A program made the position numbers and the translations under genes. From Unio delphinus (lineage: Eukaryota; Mollusca; Bivalvia; Unionida; Unionidae), in the NCBI GenBank assembly GCA_029339505.1, contig JAQISU010000114.1, positions 3,584,001 to 3,648,000 of the forward strand: a stretch of 64,000 bases of DNA, read 5' to 3'. Numbering within the stretch: the stretch's first letter is position 1; each line of letters starts with the position of its first letter. Of this stretch, positions 49,642 to 63,967 are shown piece by piece. The notes under the pieces were generated by a model. That model worked only from the letters and a program-made list of their open reading frames with translations, had not been told where the DNA came from and did no database searches.

Positions 49642-50665
49642 CGGGAAAAAAAATAATCCAGTATAGGCTTTTAATTCGCGATCAGAATGCATTTGAGCTA
49701 CGTTTTAGGACTTTTAAACATGAAATAGCCGAATAACACATGACGACGGATTACATCTATATTGGACTTTAAGGAGGATTCCAATAACGTCTGTAGGTTT
49801 CAAAATCTACATTGACATCTGATACATTCAGAACTTACTTTCTGAACAGGCAACCATGGGCATTCATTGTAATCAGTAATCTTTCACAGAATGGATTTAT
49901 TATAATTTTGGAGTTTCACAATTGACCATTACATTTAGAAACAAGATACATGTAACGCTTATATAATTTGCTAACTAAGTGAAATTAGTCTGAGTAAGAT
50001 TAGAAAAAAAAAAAATATAGCACAAACTTTATGGTGTTTATTTATGTATTTTGTTCCTTTTGTCTCTTTCATTGTCCGAAATATATGATGAAAAACTAGA
50101 ATGATGTCACGTTATGTCCAAACTGCTGTACTGCATTAAATAGGGTAACATGATTATAGATCCAAACAGAAAATAATATCAGGCCGCCATATTGAAAGTA
50201 TGTTTTGAACGGTGTAGGATGTGGCGACTGTCTGCCCTCTAACGGACATTTCGTATTACGCTGAGGAGTCACTCTTTTTGGAACATTCTGTTCTAGTTTT
50301 CAGAACAAATAATTAGTTAGAGATTGTGGACCCCGAAAATGAGTCTACACGAATAAAATGTAAGATATGCTTTACGTGAATATAAACTTACTTCTTTATT
50401 ACACCCTTACCAATTTAAAATATCCACTACATTCTATATGTACCCAATCCCTTCCCGATACTCAATTTATTTAAAAACACAATAAAGGGGCTATTTGCTT
50501 TGACTTTGGCGTACACTAACAAAGCAAATAGCATAATAGTCTAACTTACTATTAATATGACGTTATGATTAGAATAGTAACTATTTTGGACAGATTACAT
50601 TAACTGTGTGCAATAGAGAAAGACAAGGCATTAGTTTTACGAGCGCATGAGAAAAAGAGCTAGAG

Positions 50666-50735
<70 letters not shown>

Positions 50736-52450
50736 TTATGGTTTACGAAGGGACAGAGAATATTCAACACGGTATAGAGACAAATAAATAAAGTATAGAA
50801 GATGGTACAAGACAGAAACGGTCTGCTATCTTGCAGCATTATAGGACAAAAAGAAAATTAAACGAGTTTACCATTTGAATGAGTGTACGGAGACAACAAT
50901 ATATTCTATGTGAGAACAAATTTGTTTGAAATTTTTTTACTTTCAATTTCAATAAATAGATTTACTGTATTTATTGTCGACTGATTGTATTAAAGTTCGC
51001 TTTATACTCATTTCCAAGTTTGCTTTAGTTTGGAGCAGCACAATCTTTGAATTTATGATGTTGCAAAGTTCAAGTAAGTCAAAGATAGGAAAAGAGCACC
51101 AACATATTCGTGTTCTGTTATGACCAGTTTTTGATATATACATTTAATGCCGCAATCAGCGACCGAGTATTAAATGAAAATCAAATACACAAATAAGGTA
51201 AAACAAATTCCATATTTTTGGATACCCACATTAAAAACAAAACATAATGATATTATCCATTTGGCAAGAGAAGTCAATTGCATTTCGTAGCAGAAGACGT
51301 GTATGTACCCCAACCCCAAAGTCATACCTGCAATTTGTATGTCCGAATGTCATTTTTGGCAATGTGTAATGTTCATGGCATAAATACATGTCTTTTTCCT
51401 AGATGAATAGACTGCAGTGTGTACTAAACAGGCTGATGCAATTAAGAATAGTTGTCATCCAAGCTGTTTTTGAAATATTCTGCTTGCGCCAGACTCATGT
51501 GTTTACTGCTATAGGAGGCTAGCTCTTCTTCCTAGCCGACTAATGCTTTTTCTCTATCAACATACTCCAGAGTAAATATGGACGGTGTCAATGCCTGGCA
51601 CTAATTTCAAAAACAACACAATCCAAAAACATCTGTTTCACAAATATAAACATATCTTTAAAACAGTAATCAATAAAAGCTGAAAACGTCATGCCCTGAC
51701 CTAACGTTACTAATTTTGCCTTTAACCAATTTTCAAAACTGGACCATGTCACCTAATCAACGTAGATAATATAGGTCAAACATTGTTACATGTTTACCTC
51801 CCCTCAACACCTCTATTTTGCTCGGTAATTTAGGTGCAGATTAGGACGGGTTATCCTCAAGTTATCCGTACCCTGTAAAGCAGACGTTATGTTGCTTGTG
51901 TGCTGTTATTTTCTTCTTTGACAAATGGTAGACACAGTGCTAGAAATCTGTGTCGTGACACATTGCAGAGGCTAAAAATGACTACTTATACACAAAACTA
52001 TGATATCTTGCACAACTCAAGATTTGTGTTTACACAGCGAAGACGAGTCGTTTTCCCATGTTGATGCCATATTTGGATCTTACTACTGTCATTCAGAATC
52101 TGCATAATATATTGTATTTAACGATATTAAGTATTGCCTAACGTTCCGAACCCTAGGAGGGACAGACATCAACTAATATACAGAACGCGAGATTCAGGTT
52201 GAGTATCTGTAGATATTTCACAAGTTTTAATACGCTTTAAAAAGAATAACATGCAAACATACTGGGTAAACGTAGCCACTCTAAGAACCTTAAGTTTCAA
52301 ATGTAAATAGTTCAGTTGTTATGTTAATTTCAAAAATATATTAAAAGTTAATAATGCAATATTAAACACAGTGAATAACTGTCCGTAATAGAAACAGGAA
52401 GGATTATGAATAGTTTATTGTAATTATATCTAGTTTCCTACTTTCAAAGG
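49642..52450. other. No gene seen; (GA)n at 50670-50730
   Basis: Apart from the dinucleotide array nothing was recognised on either strand. Confidence 0.5.
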
Positions 52451-52453
52451 ATC

Positions 52454-52778
52454 CGCTCCGGTGGCCTAATGGTTAGAGCGTCCGCCGCGGAAGCGGGGGG
52501 TTTTGGGTTCGATCCTTGGCCGAGTCATATCAATAACTTACAAAAATGGTACAAGCAGCTGCCTTGCTTGGCGCTCAGCATTAAAAGGATGTGTTAGGAC
52601 TGGTCGGCCTGGTGTCAGGATAATGTGACTGGGTGGGACATCAGGCTACATATCTGCAGCATGATACCCCAGTGCTAGACATCGCTATAAACTCCCTCAC
52701 TGCAGACATCGTAGCGATAAGACTGAAAAATTATTAAAGTTACGTTCAAAAATCATAATCACACACACACACACACAC
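52454..52778 (+). mobile_element. SINE type 2, full copy with tRNA head
   Basis: GGTGGCCTAATGGTTAGAGC is box A and GGGTTCGATCC is box B; the body has GCTTGGCGCTCAGCATTAA, TGTTAGGACTGGTCGGCC and GATAATGTGACTGGGTGGG, and the tail ends in (CA)n. Three copies in the window show it is common here. Confidence 0.88.
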
Positions 52779-53728
52779 CTATTTTAAAATGAAAATCACT
52801 TATTGCAGACATTTTTCAAACAATAAATCACAGCCGATTCTTACAGTCGCAAAAAGCTTTATCATTTCTTCGAACATTAATTTGTAGGCTAGTCCCATCT
52901 AAGCATATATAAATTTGAATAAATACACACTATGACAATTTGAAGGCTTTGAAGGCTTTATCAAATCAAGATATATGTCTTGACAATTATCTTTTCTAAT
53001 CATATACGCAAAATTGTGTATAAAACCGAATATACTGGATTATACAGCGATCCATTTAATAAAGAAATAAAACATCTCAGAAAACAGAACTGTTACAGTA
53101 ACAAACTGGTTAAATTGTTACTCTTCTTTTATTTTTCTTTGCTTTCAAATAATTTGTCAATTGGCATAATCTTTATGTCTACATCGTTAAAATTTGATGA
53201 AATCACGCTAATATAGTATGACCATGATGCAGAGTTTAATCCTAAGTCCCAATAGAATTGGCTTGTTTCGCCATTCTGGTGTTGTATCAATTGGCATCAT
53301 CATTGTCACAGCAGCATCATTGACACGGACAAATTAATAACAGAATGCTATTAATGTTTATATGACGTTTAAATCTGCCTTAATATTACTTCTCTTTCTC
53401 CACTCAGTCATTCATTCTATAAATTTCAACTTACGTTTAAATCGGTGACTTGCATTTCAGCCAAATCAACAATATGATTTAGTGCCTTATAAGTTGGTGT
53501 ATTTTATTTCACCACCCCACCCCCACCCAAAAAATACATACTGAATATGTCATCTGTCTCGTTAATATTATCATACAAGAGGTCTACTTTGTACCAGCAT
53601 TTTAAAATCATTCGAAAACAAATTGAAATCATAATCAATTAAAATTATTTTGTCTGGTTTGGCTAGGAATGACTTTATAAATTTTGTCGCAAAATGTGCT
53701 TTGCTTTTATTTCTATCATTGTCGAATA

Positions 53729-54036
53729 GCTCCGGTTTCCTAGTGGTTAGAGTGTCCGTCACGGATGAGTGAGGTCGTGATATCGATCCTCGGCGGAGTC
53801 ATGCCAATGATTTAAAACAACTAGTACCAACGGCTGCCTCGCTTGGCGCTCAACATTAAGAGGTTAATGTTAGGACTGGTAAGACCTGGTGTCATGATAA
53901 TGTGACTGAGTGGGACATCATGCTACATGTCTGCAGCATGATGTCTCAGTGCTAGACATCACTATAAACTGTCACACTGCAGACATCGTTGCGATATGAC
54001 TGAAACATTGTTAAAGCTACGTTAGAAATCCAAAAC
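53729..54036 (+). mobile_element. SINE type 2, second full copy
   Basis: It matches the 52.45-kb copy along its length (TAGTGGTTAGAGTGTCCG, GCTTGGCGCTCAACATTAA, ATAATGTGACTGAGTGGG), with a decayed box B (ATCGATCC). Confidence 0.88.
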
Positions 54037-54332
54037 AAACACATACACATTTTCTTATTGCCAAGATCTCTAACGGTTCTTACTGGTGCAGCTTATGCAA
54101 CTGTTAATGAACTGCATTATCTCCGGTTGTCTACTCTTCACATTTATGCCTAATATTGTGAGGGCAAAGTCGGTCTGGATTAGACAGTATTGACTTTTGT
54201 GCCCGAATATCTTAACTACTAAATATTCTAATGAAATAAGCTACGTTTTACGAATGAAATGCAATTATTTAAATCACAATAACGTCAGTGTGAATTTAAA
54301 GGTACCTTTGATCATTCCGAAAAGCGCTCACA

Positions 54333-54480
54333 CATACATACATGCATGCATGCATGCATGCATGCATGCATCCATCCATCCATCCATCCATCCATCCATC
54401 CATCCATCCATCCATACATACATACATACATACATACATACATACATACATACATACATACATACATACATACATACATG
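54333..54480. repeat. Three-step tetranucleotide array CATG, CATC, CATA
   Basis: Blocks of (CATG)n, (CATC)n and (CATA)n follow one another without gaps, each differing in the fourth base. Confidence 0.95.
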
Positions 54481-54899
54481 TAGAGCATTATGTTTGAAGA
54501 AAAAAAGACGCTTATGTAAAAAAAACATTAATGTCGATAACACCTTATCGATGCCTCTAACTAACCAAAAGATTCTCTAATTTGGGATTTTTTTTGGTTA
54601 CTTTATCATTTTTCGTTAGTATTTTTTGAAATGTGTATGTATGTTTTATTATCCACCCTAACGTTTCAATGAGGTTTCACTCTTCCTGCTGCTGTAATGT
54701 GTGAGTAATTAAAATTATTATTATTATATATTAATAATGCCACCATCTCTGGGGTCTTATACAGGGAGCTAAGCTAATGAACGACCAGAGGCGATAACAA
54801 AAAAATTACAAATGTACAATTATTAAAACATGTTTCGAGCTATACTGAGAGTTTCAAAAGCTACCGTATGTTTTCTTCCTACGTTATAACAAACCGCTA

Positions 54900-55760
54900 A
54901 AAAAAACTAGACAAATAGCAGAAAGAACTAAAGAAACAAAACAGATAAAGATTCTGTGAGAATTTCCAGGTGAAACTGATGTTGTTCAACCTTTGGAAAG
55001 TCAAGTAAGAAATACTTGAGGTATTGACAAAACTCGAGATGAAATAGGTGATATAAAAACGGAGTATCAGAAACCAAAATAAAGCAAGAAAATATTGAGT
55101 TAGTTAAAATATTTAGAGAAATTTCTTTTAAAGAATTTGATGGAGGATTTAAAGGGGTAAAATATTTGTTTCCCTTTGCAATGAATGGTTTATATCGAAA
55201 GTGTGATTTGTTAAAACCTGTGTATGTTGGTGCAAATAATGATCCATTTTTAAAAAGGGATACATCGAATATATTACAACGAAAAACAGGCCCGTTATCA
55301 TGATCCAATAGATAATAAAGTTATTGAAGAAATACACTTTTATGTGGAATTTCAAAATCAAAACCGAAAGCTCTCAACAACAACCACAACCTCAACAGCA
55401 AAATAAATTTCACAACAACAAAGTCAAAGAGTTTTAAAGCTATATTTACACCTACGGGGGTTATTAGGAATCCAGAACATATGATCGAAGGTGATACGTA
55501 TAGCCACGATAATATAAAGCAAATATATAAATCCCAAAATTCTTGAAAACCGACGGCTAAAAATTTCGATTAAAGAGGAATATTTAGTAACTACAGATCT
55601 AAAATCTGTCAATGAGAAAAGTAAGGATTTTTTCTGAAATTGAACAGAAAAGTAAATCCAAAAATAGAATGAAACCTAATTACAACTGATAAAGAATCGA
55701 ACACAAAATCACAACCTTGCGGGAGAAAAACAAATTCGATGACTATTCTGAACCAATATT
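54900..55760 (+). pseudogene. Unidentified coding relic
   Basis: The plus strand gives protein-like stretches in changing frames: FPGETDVVQPLESQVRNT, ELVKIFREISFKEFDGGFKG followed by VKYLFPFAMNGLYRKCDLLK and PVYVGANNDPFLKRDT, then EEIHFYVEFQNQNRKL, FTPTGVIRNPEHMIEGDTYS and LKISIKEEYLVTTDLKSV. The content is unlike random AT-rich translation. I do not recognise the family; a mobile element or viral relic is possible. Confidence 0.35.
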
Positions 55761-56729
55761 ATATTCAATAACGTCTGTGCTAGATTTGTATTTTAGATAT
55801 TAAAAAGACCAATTACAACATAATGTTGCAATATTAATCGAAATAAGATTGAACTGTAACTGCAGAGAACATACTGTCGGCAATAATTGTACTATACGAT
55901 TGATACGGTAGTATTTGGTTGAAATGTTTTCACATGCATTTAAGATGAGATCAAGGGAGTGGATATAAACGAGCGAACTCCAACAAGTTTAATCAATTTA
56001 ACAAACATTTTCAGCTAACTCCTAAATAGTCCTAAATATTTTCAAACGAATTCTAAATGTGCCTATCTAACAATAATCCCTGAGTAGTGTTGGCATGCTG
56101 AAAGACTTGATCAATCACATCGATATAGTGCAAAATATAAGTACATGAGTTCATAATAATCCCAACTAGTATGAACTTTCACTTTGCAATTTTAATGAAT
56201 AATTTAAACAAATAAATCCACTCAGATATGATATTAAGCACATCTAAAAGACTGATTTCATTACGATAGTGTTATGTACGTTTGCTTTAATTTAAATGTG
56301 TGCTTCTATGTTGTTTTAATCGCATCGCATGCTCGTATAATGTAACTTTATTTACTGGATTTGACATTGTCAATAAATTGGGTTCAGTTCTGTTGGACAC
56401 TACTGATATTGGTAGACAACAGTTTTTAAAAATTCTTTCTCAGAGTAAATATTAAGTGAAGTCAATGCCTACCTCGACGACGTGATAATTATAATGGACT
56501 AGAAGAAAAACACGCATATTTTTCTACATCCGTAAATTTTTGCTGAGTTTAAGTTAACCTTATAAACGTATGTTGTAACAGTTTGAGTTGAATTGTTTTT
56601 AATGAATGCCAAGTTATTCTTTAACCTGAAAATAAAAACTTGCAACGAAATAATTCTGGATAAAGACATTTATTGAACTTATACTAAATTCAGAATTGGA
56701 ATAATATCGTATGTGATTCAACACGAAGC

Positions 56730-57000
56730 TGTTGACACGTCTGCACTTTGAAGGTTACACCAGACGTCATTGCCTTCTATTTTAGAATTCATCGAGATTC
56801 GAACTTAATTTCATTCATTGATTACTATTACTTCTACGTTTTCATTCTTTGATTATTTTCAGATTTATTTCGTAAAAATGTAAGTTCGTTTGTCTCTTTT
56901 TTCACATTTTATTCTAGGGACATACATTATTGTTAAATTGTACAAAGCTTGTTGTCTTCGTTGTTTCTTAAAAACCAAGGCCACAATATATGGACCAGGA
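56730..57000 (+). repeat. LTR-like copy of the Gypsy family
   Basis: A diverged match to 168-520 (TACTATTACTTCTACGTTTTC against the GGACTTCTATTTTTTAATTC region, and ATTGTTAAATTGTACAAAGC against ATTATTAAATTGTATGAAAC). Confidence 0.45.
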
Positions 57001-60000
57001 TGAGGGTCAAAAGATCATTAAAGAACATTCTAAGTTGTAGACAAGGGAAGCTATTTAACCTATATTTTGAGAACGACCATGATATTTATAAAATGACCCA
57101 TATAATCTATAATCATGGATATAATCCAACACGCATACATATATACATAACATTCAGAACAATATTGTGACATTGTGTAATAGCGAACCGTACTTAGCGA
57201 AGGTCATAACCTGACGCTTGGAAAACCGGTTTAAAAGTTCACTATTGCTCAATGTATGTAATCGAATTTTCTTCCGTCTAGTGGATGTTTTCTATCCATG
57301 TATGGAGCTTGGAGACTTCTATTTTATTGCTAAAATTCGAGTTTCGTTGGAGCATGAATGACCATGCTTTCAGAAATGTAAACATTTAGAGAGCCATTTA
57401 CCCACTGATGAAATAATACTGAGTTCCGACATTACTGTATTGCAAAAGCCATCACAAGTATATTACGATCTTCAAGCATAGTTTAAGCATCCTTCTTACG
57501 CTAATCATTAGGTCCGATGTCTGCAATTAATTATATCGAATCTGTGTGGGCCTCAAATCTTTGGCGAATTTTGTTTTTAATTTATAAAGGAATAAAATAG
57601 GAAACTTCAAAATTTGTCTCTTGGATGGTACATTTTTTCACGAAGTCTTAGCTTCATATTGCATTCCCAACTCCCACTTCTGTCCTCCTTGTTTGTAAAG
57701 ACAAATAATGTACGTATTCAGTGGTCCACATCACTGAAACCTTTGTATTTTTAATATTTTTGTAAGTTTCAGGAGTCGATGCAGATCGCAGGAAATAAAT
57801 CAACAGCCGAGTGTTTGGGACCTCTACTCTAAAAAGTGGCAACATAAGTTACCAGCGCTAAGCCAATAATATGTAGTTACGTAATAGCTCTTTCTGCATT
57901 GAAAAGGCAGTTATGTACACTTCGGCTTTAAATTGGCCTAGAGTACTATTTATGTTATTCCTGCCGTTGCCTTAGTGTAACGCATATCTGCCAAGGACTC
58001 CTTTGAAATCCTTTGCCACTACCCAATTTATTCGAGTATCTTAAACAAAATTGAATAAACCTGTATCGAAATTGCATTTATAAATGAGATTGATGTAGTT
58101 ACCAGTATAACTGCGGATTAAACAGAGCCTTGACACGAACAAAATATAAACACTAATAATAAGAAGAACGCATGACGACGTGATGATACATTAGACATGT
58201 AGATCAAAAACACTACCCAGGCCTTTGATTCGACATATAGATAAAGACCAATGCACAGGGCTTTGGTTTGACATGTGGATAAAAACGAGAATGCCCATGG
58301 CAATGACTTGCCCTGTCGAAAAAGAATAATGCCCAGGGTTTGGTTTGACCAAGCTCTGACCTTAATCGTTTTGTGGATATATGTGTGTGAAGGTGTTGTT
58401 CCGGTTAAAGTGTAGTCGCATCTTAATCTCATCTATGAATGTGTATTTCTGGGTAAAATAAACCTGTTACACCTTTATATAGTGTCCCATTCGGATGAAA
58501 TATCAGCAGAAGTGAAATTCGAAATAATTCGTAATTTAGATTTTATACATAGGCGACAATAAAGGTAATAAAAGAAAAGCAGTAACATCAAAATCTGTTA
58601 AAAATCTGCGTAAGGATGGAATTGAGACACCTTCCCTCCGCCGTCCCCAGATCTATGTCCCTTTATCTTTCTTATATTTGTTTTCCTAGACATTCGGACA
58701 ACAGAACAATTATTTGTTCTTTCATTAAATGCAGTATTCTGTTTACAACTTAATCCAAAAGAGCGATCATCCTAATAGAATTACAAGAACTTTTACCTTT
58801 CTTCAGAAACAGGTTAATATGGTAACGCTTTAAGAGATTATGCGTGTAGGGTGAACACAGTAAGTTAGTGGTCGCAGTAGTAGTTGTAGTAGCAGCTGTA
58901 GAAACAACATGTGTGGTACTAGTTGTGTTGCTAGTAATTGTGTTGTATTTATGATTCATCCTTCAGAATAATATGTTTAATCTAGATGCTGAAATCAATA
59001 TTGAAAATATTTCTTGGTAATCGAAATCACCTACGCAAACTAAAGCCATGTTCGCACACATATTCCTATTATGTAATAATATCGAAGCAGCCGATGATAA
59101 ACTTGATACATTATTCCGATTATTTTGCTATCATACTATGACACTTGACAAACCCTACGTTCAGCATTTATCTTTGGGGTTATGGCACATTAGAAGTAAC
59201 CATATTCAATTAAATCGAACTGCTTTATTGAGTAGAAAGAGACATTTATGATGAAATAAATATAAGCATATCTGTCTTTGTCTATCTTATTATATCATTT
59301 TTTATTTAACATATTATTTGACGTTATGTCAGTTTACACTTTAGTTTTATCTTCCAGACCGAGTACTGTCGAAGCCGTTCTATGTCTAATCCGATTCTAT
59401 ATTTTTTGACCATGTCAATTGATTTCATATTCTTTTTCTTATAGGGACAGCGATTGCCGAAGATTGGAAATGCTTTTGTATAAATATAGAGAGAACCTCG
59501 TCAAAGAAGGACAATTGCTTCGGCATTCACGTGCATGAGTCAAATTTCCTCCCTCAAACGGATTTGAATCAATGGGTTCCAATTTCAACGTAATCGGTAC
59601 ATTAGATGGGCGTTCGACATAATATCTTGAGTACGTTACGCACAAACCATATATTGGTACAAATTCTAGGACACGACCAACTAATTGGGCCACTTTATAC
59701 TAAAACATATCCCAGCTGAGTCCATTGTAAATTGAAATGGGAGTAGAAAGAACATACAAATTAATAACTTTGGAGTAATAACCTTTATAGCGTTTATGGT
59801 TACTATAGTAACCTGCTCACCCTGAAATCGGGTCATAGCAATTTCTATTTATGGTATTCACACAAACACTCCGATTGTTTCTCTGTTTCCTGTTCCTTAT
59901 GATATCAGCTGTTCGATTTATCTGGAATAAAACAAACGTAAATAATGTACGTATCTAATATCAAATCATATACCTAATGGACTCTTCGAGATGATACTTT

Positions 60001-60400
60001 GGCCTCAACTCCGTTCTTTGTTCAAACAGTACTTGATGAGGAATGCAATTAATTTTTAACTTTAATTTTAAACACGTCGGATATGCCTGTTTTTAATGTA
60101 ATAAAATATTGTAGACAAACTGAATACAATCATTTTAGGCTAACATCGGTTTATTGCAATAACAACTGACAAATTGAATAATTAATCCAAAAATTATACC
60201 GTCGGTTTAAAGAGTCTATTTTGGGTAGTTGAAAACATTCAATCTACTTAGACCTTATCCACGGTCTTGCATAAACGTCGTAACTCGAAAGGTTTCGACT
60301 GTATTAGAAATACAGTTTTACAAACTGAGTAAGTAAAACAAAATTATAGGATCGGCTTATGAATTTATCAATTACGAATTTTATATTTTACAAACATTCG
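57001..60400. other. No gene recognised
   Basis: Only the minisatellite at 58.2 kb stands out. A tRNA-like phrase at 59.69 kb was examined and not accepted. Confidence 0.5.
58194..58347. repeat. Four-copy 38-40 bp minisatellite
   Basis: Units start at 58194, 58232, 58270 and 58310 with GACATGT(A/G)GAT, AAAAACNANTGCCCAGG and CTTTGGTTT as shared phrases. Divergence of about one in five bases marks it as old. Confidence 0.85.
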
Positions 60401-60467
60401 AACTAGAGTGACCTTTTCTGCTGATACATGCTTTCCGGATATATTATGGAGCTTCAGCAGACACTAT

Positions 60468-60513
<46 letters not shown>

Positions 60514-60592
60514 TCCACACACATACATACATACATACATACATACATACATACATACATACATACATACATACATACATACATACATACAT
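60468..60592. repeat. (CA)n followed by (CATA)n
   Basis: A dinucleotide array changes to a tetranucleotide array after a short AAATCC break. Confidence 0.95.
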
Positions 60593-60889
60593 AAAAATAC
60601 GCGCATACATATTCTCACATACACATACACAAACACACACACGCACGCAAACGCATAAACACTTGGATCATCAATTCTGCAACGTTAAATTGTCAGACTG
60701 AAAGAAGTTAATTTCGTTAGAGTGTTTCTTCAGATGGGCAGTGGCAGGTGTTTTATCTGCTCGGGAAATATGCGACCTGCCCATACACGAATCTCCAGGG
60801 CTGCCTTGCACATCGGCTTTGGTGAGCAAAAGGCTAAGGGAGTAAACCCTAAAACAAAATCCGGAGACATTAAGGCAATTAAACGATGT

Positions 60890-63886
60890 ATTACATCCCT
60901 TTCTGGCACATATATGGTCTGGAGAAGGGTGGGCTCCGCCAGATGACCTTTGCCCAAGACACACTGATAGTGATGGACAAATCTGAAGTTACCATAATGG
61001 ATCGGTCGTCACCCGGGTCAACAAGAACCGCGCTAACCGTTGTTCATTAGGACGGAGATGACAAGTGTGATACTGGTACATTGCATACAACCAAAGCGAT
61101 AGACCGCATCGCCATCGTCACCTGGAACACTAGAACTCTATCTCCAAGACTTTACACATTCGATGGAACACTATGCATGGCACATTCTGGGACTCTGTGA
61201 AGTCCGATGGAAAGTCCTTGGGGAACCAACCTGAAGATGGGCATATATTCTACTATAGTGGAGAGTTGGACAAGTCTATAAATGAAGTAGCTTCCTTGTA
61301 AACAAAGCCATCAATGGTTCTGTGCTTGAATGTCTTCTCATATCTAGCAGAATCATCTCCATTCGTCTGAAAGCATCTCCCTTTAACATCACAATTATCC
61401 AAGTCTATCGTCCAACTACTGATCATGATGGTGAAGAAATAGAGGTGTTTTACAAGAAACACCAGGGTATTCAAAAAATGAGAAGTAAAAATTGTCATCC
61501 TCATCATCCATGGACACTGATATGCCAAAGTTGGCAAAGATGCTCTAAAAGACTGGAATGATTATTGTGGACCTTCTTTCAATGAGCTTATCAGTGAAAG
61601 AATGAGAGGGAGACAGCTGCTCGAGTTGGCATGCTACAGCCTGGTACTAACCAAAACCCTGGGCCAACATAAAACTTCACTATGCTTAACATGGCATGCA
61701 CAAAAAGGAGTCCATCGTAACCAGACTGACTACATACATGCACACCCGTTACCAATCTGTCATCCATAGAGCAAAATCAAGAACGATCCAAGGTGTTCGT
61801 GTGATTATGAACTTCCGAGTGAGGCTGAAGAACATCTACAAGCCAGATAACATAAGGTTCAAATTAAACCTTGAACAACAGAGGGACCTGAACAACTGCA
61901 AGTCATTACAAACCACAAAACGAGGACTCATTGCTCCACGCCATCTGATAGATGTGAACACAGTCATGACAGAACCTGCCAAGGCCATTATTGATCTCCA
62001 TCAACAACAGGAAGGACCTGGGTTACATAACAGATTCTGAATCTGTTTGATGCCCAAAGAGACCTCAAAAAGACCAGACACACAACAGGGGTAATGAAGT
62101 ACCGAGAAATTGGATTGGAAAAAAGTGCACATAAATAGAGAGCAGTCTGATAAAGTATAACAGAAAAAGGCAATCCAAATTGTTTAAGAATTTACCAGAT
62201 AAACAGAAAAAATCAAAACCGTACCATTCAAGAACAAATTGGAAATTTTCTTACAGAAGCAAGTGATATTGTGGAGAGATGGACTGGGTTTTGGAAAGAA
62301 CTATACAACCATTCATCCACAGGAGACCCAGAGGTGCTTAAAGTTTCAAACTCCGCACATGATAATGATTTCCCCATTCTCAAAAAAGAGGTGACGTCAG
62401 AAATAAGAGCCCTCAAGAATCCCAGCTGAACTTATCAAGAATGGGGATGGGGAAAGTGCTAGAGCTACTAAACAAATCTGCAATACGATCTGGAAGACAG
62501 GTGAACGGCAAACGAAATAGATATAGTCACTGATTAAAACACTCCCCAGAAGATATAATCTCCAGCTGTACCAAAAGTACAGAACTATTAGTTTGATCAA
62601 CCATGCAAGAAAGGTGTTGCTGCAAATCATCTTGAAAAGACTGAAACCACAAGCAGAATAAACAATCGCTGCAGAACATGCATGGTTCTGGAGTGGAAGA
62701 AGCACAACAGAACAAATAATCAATCTCAGGGTTCTGTGTTCAAAGTATTCGCAACATCAACAATATATCTATCGCGTGTTTATTTATTTCAAAAGAGGAT
62801 TTTGATAGAGCGTGACTTGATCCATTGTGGGCCACAATGAAGAAGTACAGCATGTGTCAAAAGTTGACCAATACCATGAAGCACCTGTGCGCGGAGGCTA
62901 CCAGTGCAGTAATTGCTCAAGATTGTGTGGGTGACTTGTTCAGGATAAAATTTGGAGTACACCAAGGCTGTTTCCTGTCACCCACTCTTTTCAACTTCTA
63001 CTTAAAGCGCATCATGATTGAAGCCCTAGAAAACAACTGTGGGACAGTCAGCACTGGAGGGCATAACATCCTCAAACTACGACATTGATGGGTTGGCAGG
63101 TAGGGAAGACGAGCGTGCCACCTTAGCTAAGAACATGGAATAAATATTCTCAATATATGACATAGAGATAAGCGCCGAGAAGACAAAGCTGATGACATAT
63201 AGTGGAAAACAAATCGCAGAAACGATTAAAGTCAGAACACAGAAACTGAAAATAGTAGTCCAGTTGAAACATCTTTGTTCCATAATTACCGAAGAGGGAT
63301 CAAGAGCAAAAATCCTGTCACGAGCAGCACAAACAACGTCAGTTATGTCAAAACTAAGACCCATATGCAGAGACAGGAAAATCAGTCTGAAAACTAAACT
63401 CAGACTATTGAGAGCACTAGTCATCTATATCGTTTTGCATTCATGTGAGGCCTGGACCCTGATAACAGAATTACAATAAAGAATACAGGCATCTGAAATG
63501 AGATGCAACAGAACCATCCATGGAAATTCTTACATGGACCACATCACAAATAAAGAAGTGCTTAACATCATCAGGCACAAAGTAGGCCATTATGAAAACA
63601 TACTCACTACCGTCAAAAACTGAAAGTTGTAATGGTATGTCCATGTCACTAGATGTAACAGCCTATCCACAACCGTACTGTAGGGCAGCGTCAAGGGTGG
63701 CAGAAGGAGAAGTAGACAGAGAAAAATGTGGATATTCAACATCACAGAATGGACGATGAACAGTTTTGCGTAGACACACGCATTGGCACATGATCGAGAC
63801 AAGTAGAGGAAACTGGTAAGGTGTTCAGCAGAACAGTACCAAAGCAACCACACTTGTCCAAGAGACCAAAGATGATGATGATGATC
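60890..63886 (+). pseudogene. RTE-like LINE, near full length but decayed
   Basis: Frames in order give an endonuclease start (RIAIVTWNTRTL), FYYSGELDKS, SSRIISIRLKASPFNITIIQ and VYRPTTDHDGEE. Reverse transcriptase follows: FGVHQGCFLSPTLFNFYLKR, and YDIDGLAGREDE, where the catalytic ADD of ADDIDLLAG is lost. The C-terminal domain has LCSIITEEGSRAKILSRAAQ, LLRALVIYIVLHSCEAWTL, WYVHVTRC and KMWIFNITEW. The element ends in a GATGATGATGATGAT run at 63871-63885, as RTE elements do. Many stops and frameshifts. Confidence 0.8.
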
Positions 63887-63967
63887 TTTTGAGAGACTCA
63901 AGTCAGAAAGACAAGTCTGCTGGTACTATAACGGTGAACCAATACGTCTCGTTCACGAATCAATGCA

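Noticed and set aside
52454..52530. Functional tRNA gene
   Set aside because: Box A and box B are present, but the acceptor stem does not close and the SINE body follows directly.
59560..59700. tRNA-like SINE head on the minus strand (GGCCCAATTAGTTGG and GATTCAAATCC)
   Set aside because: The two boxes are too far apart (about 140 bases) and no recognised SINE body follows.
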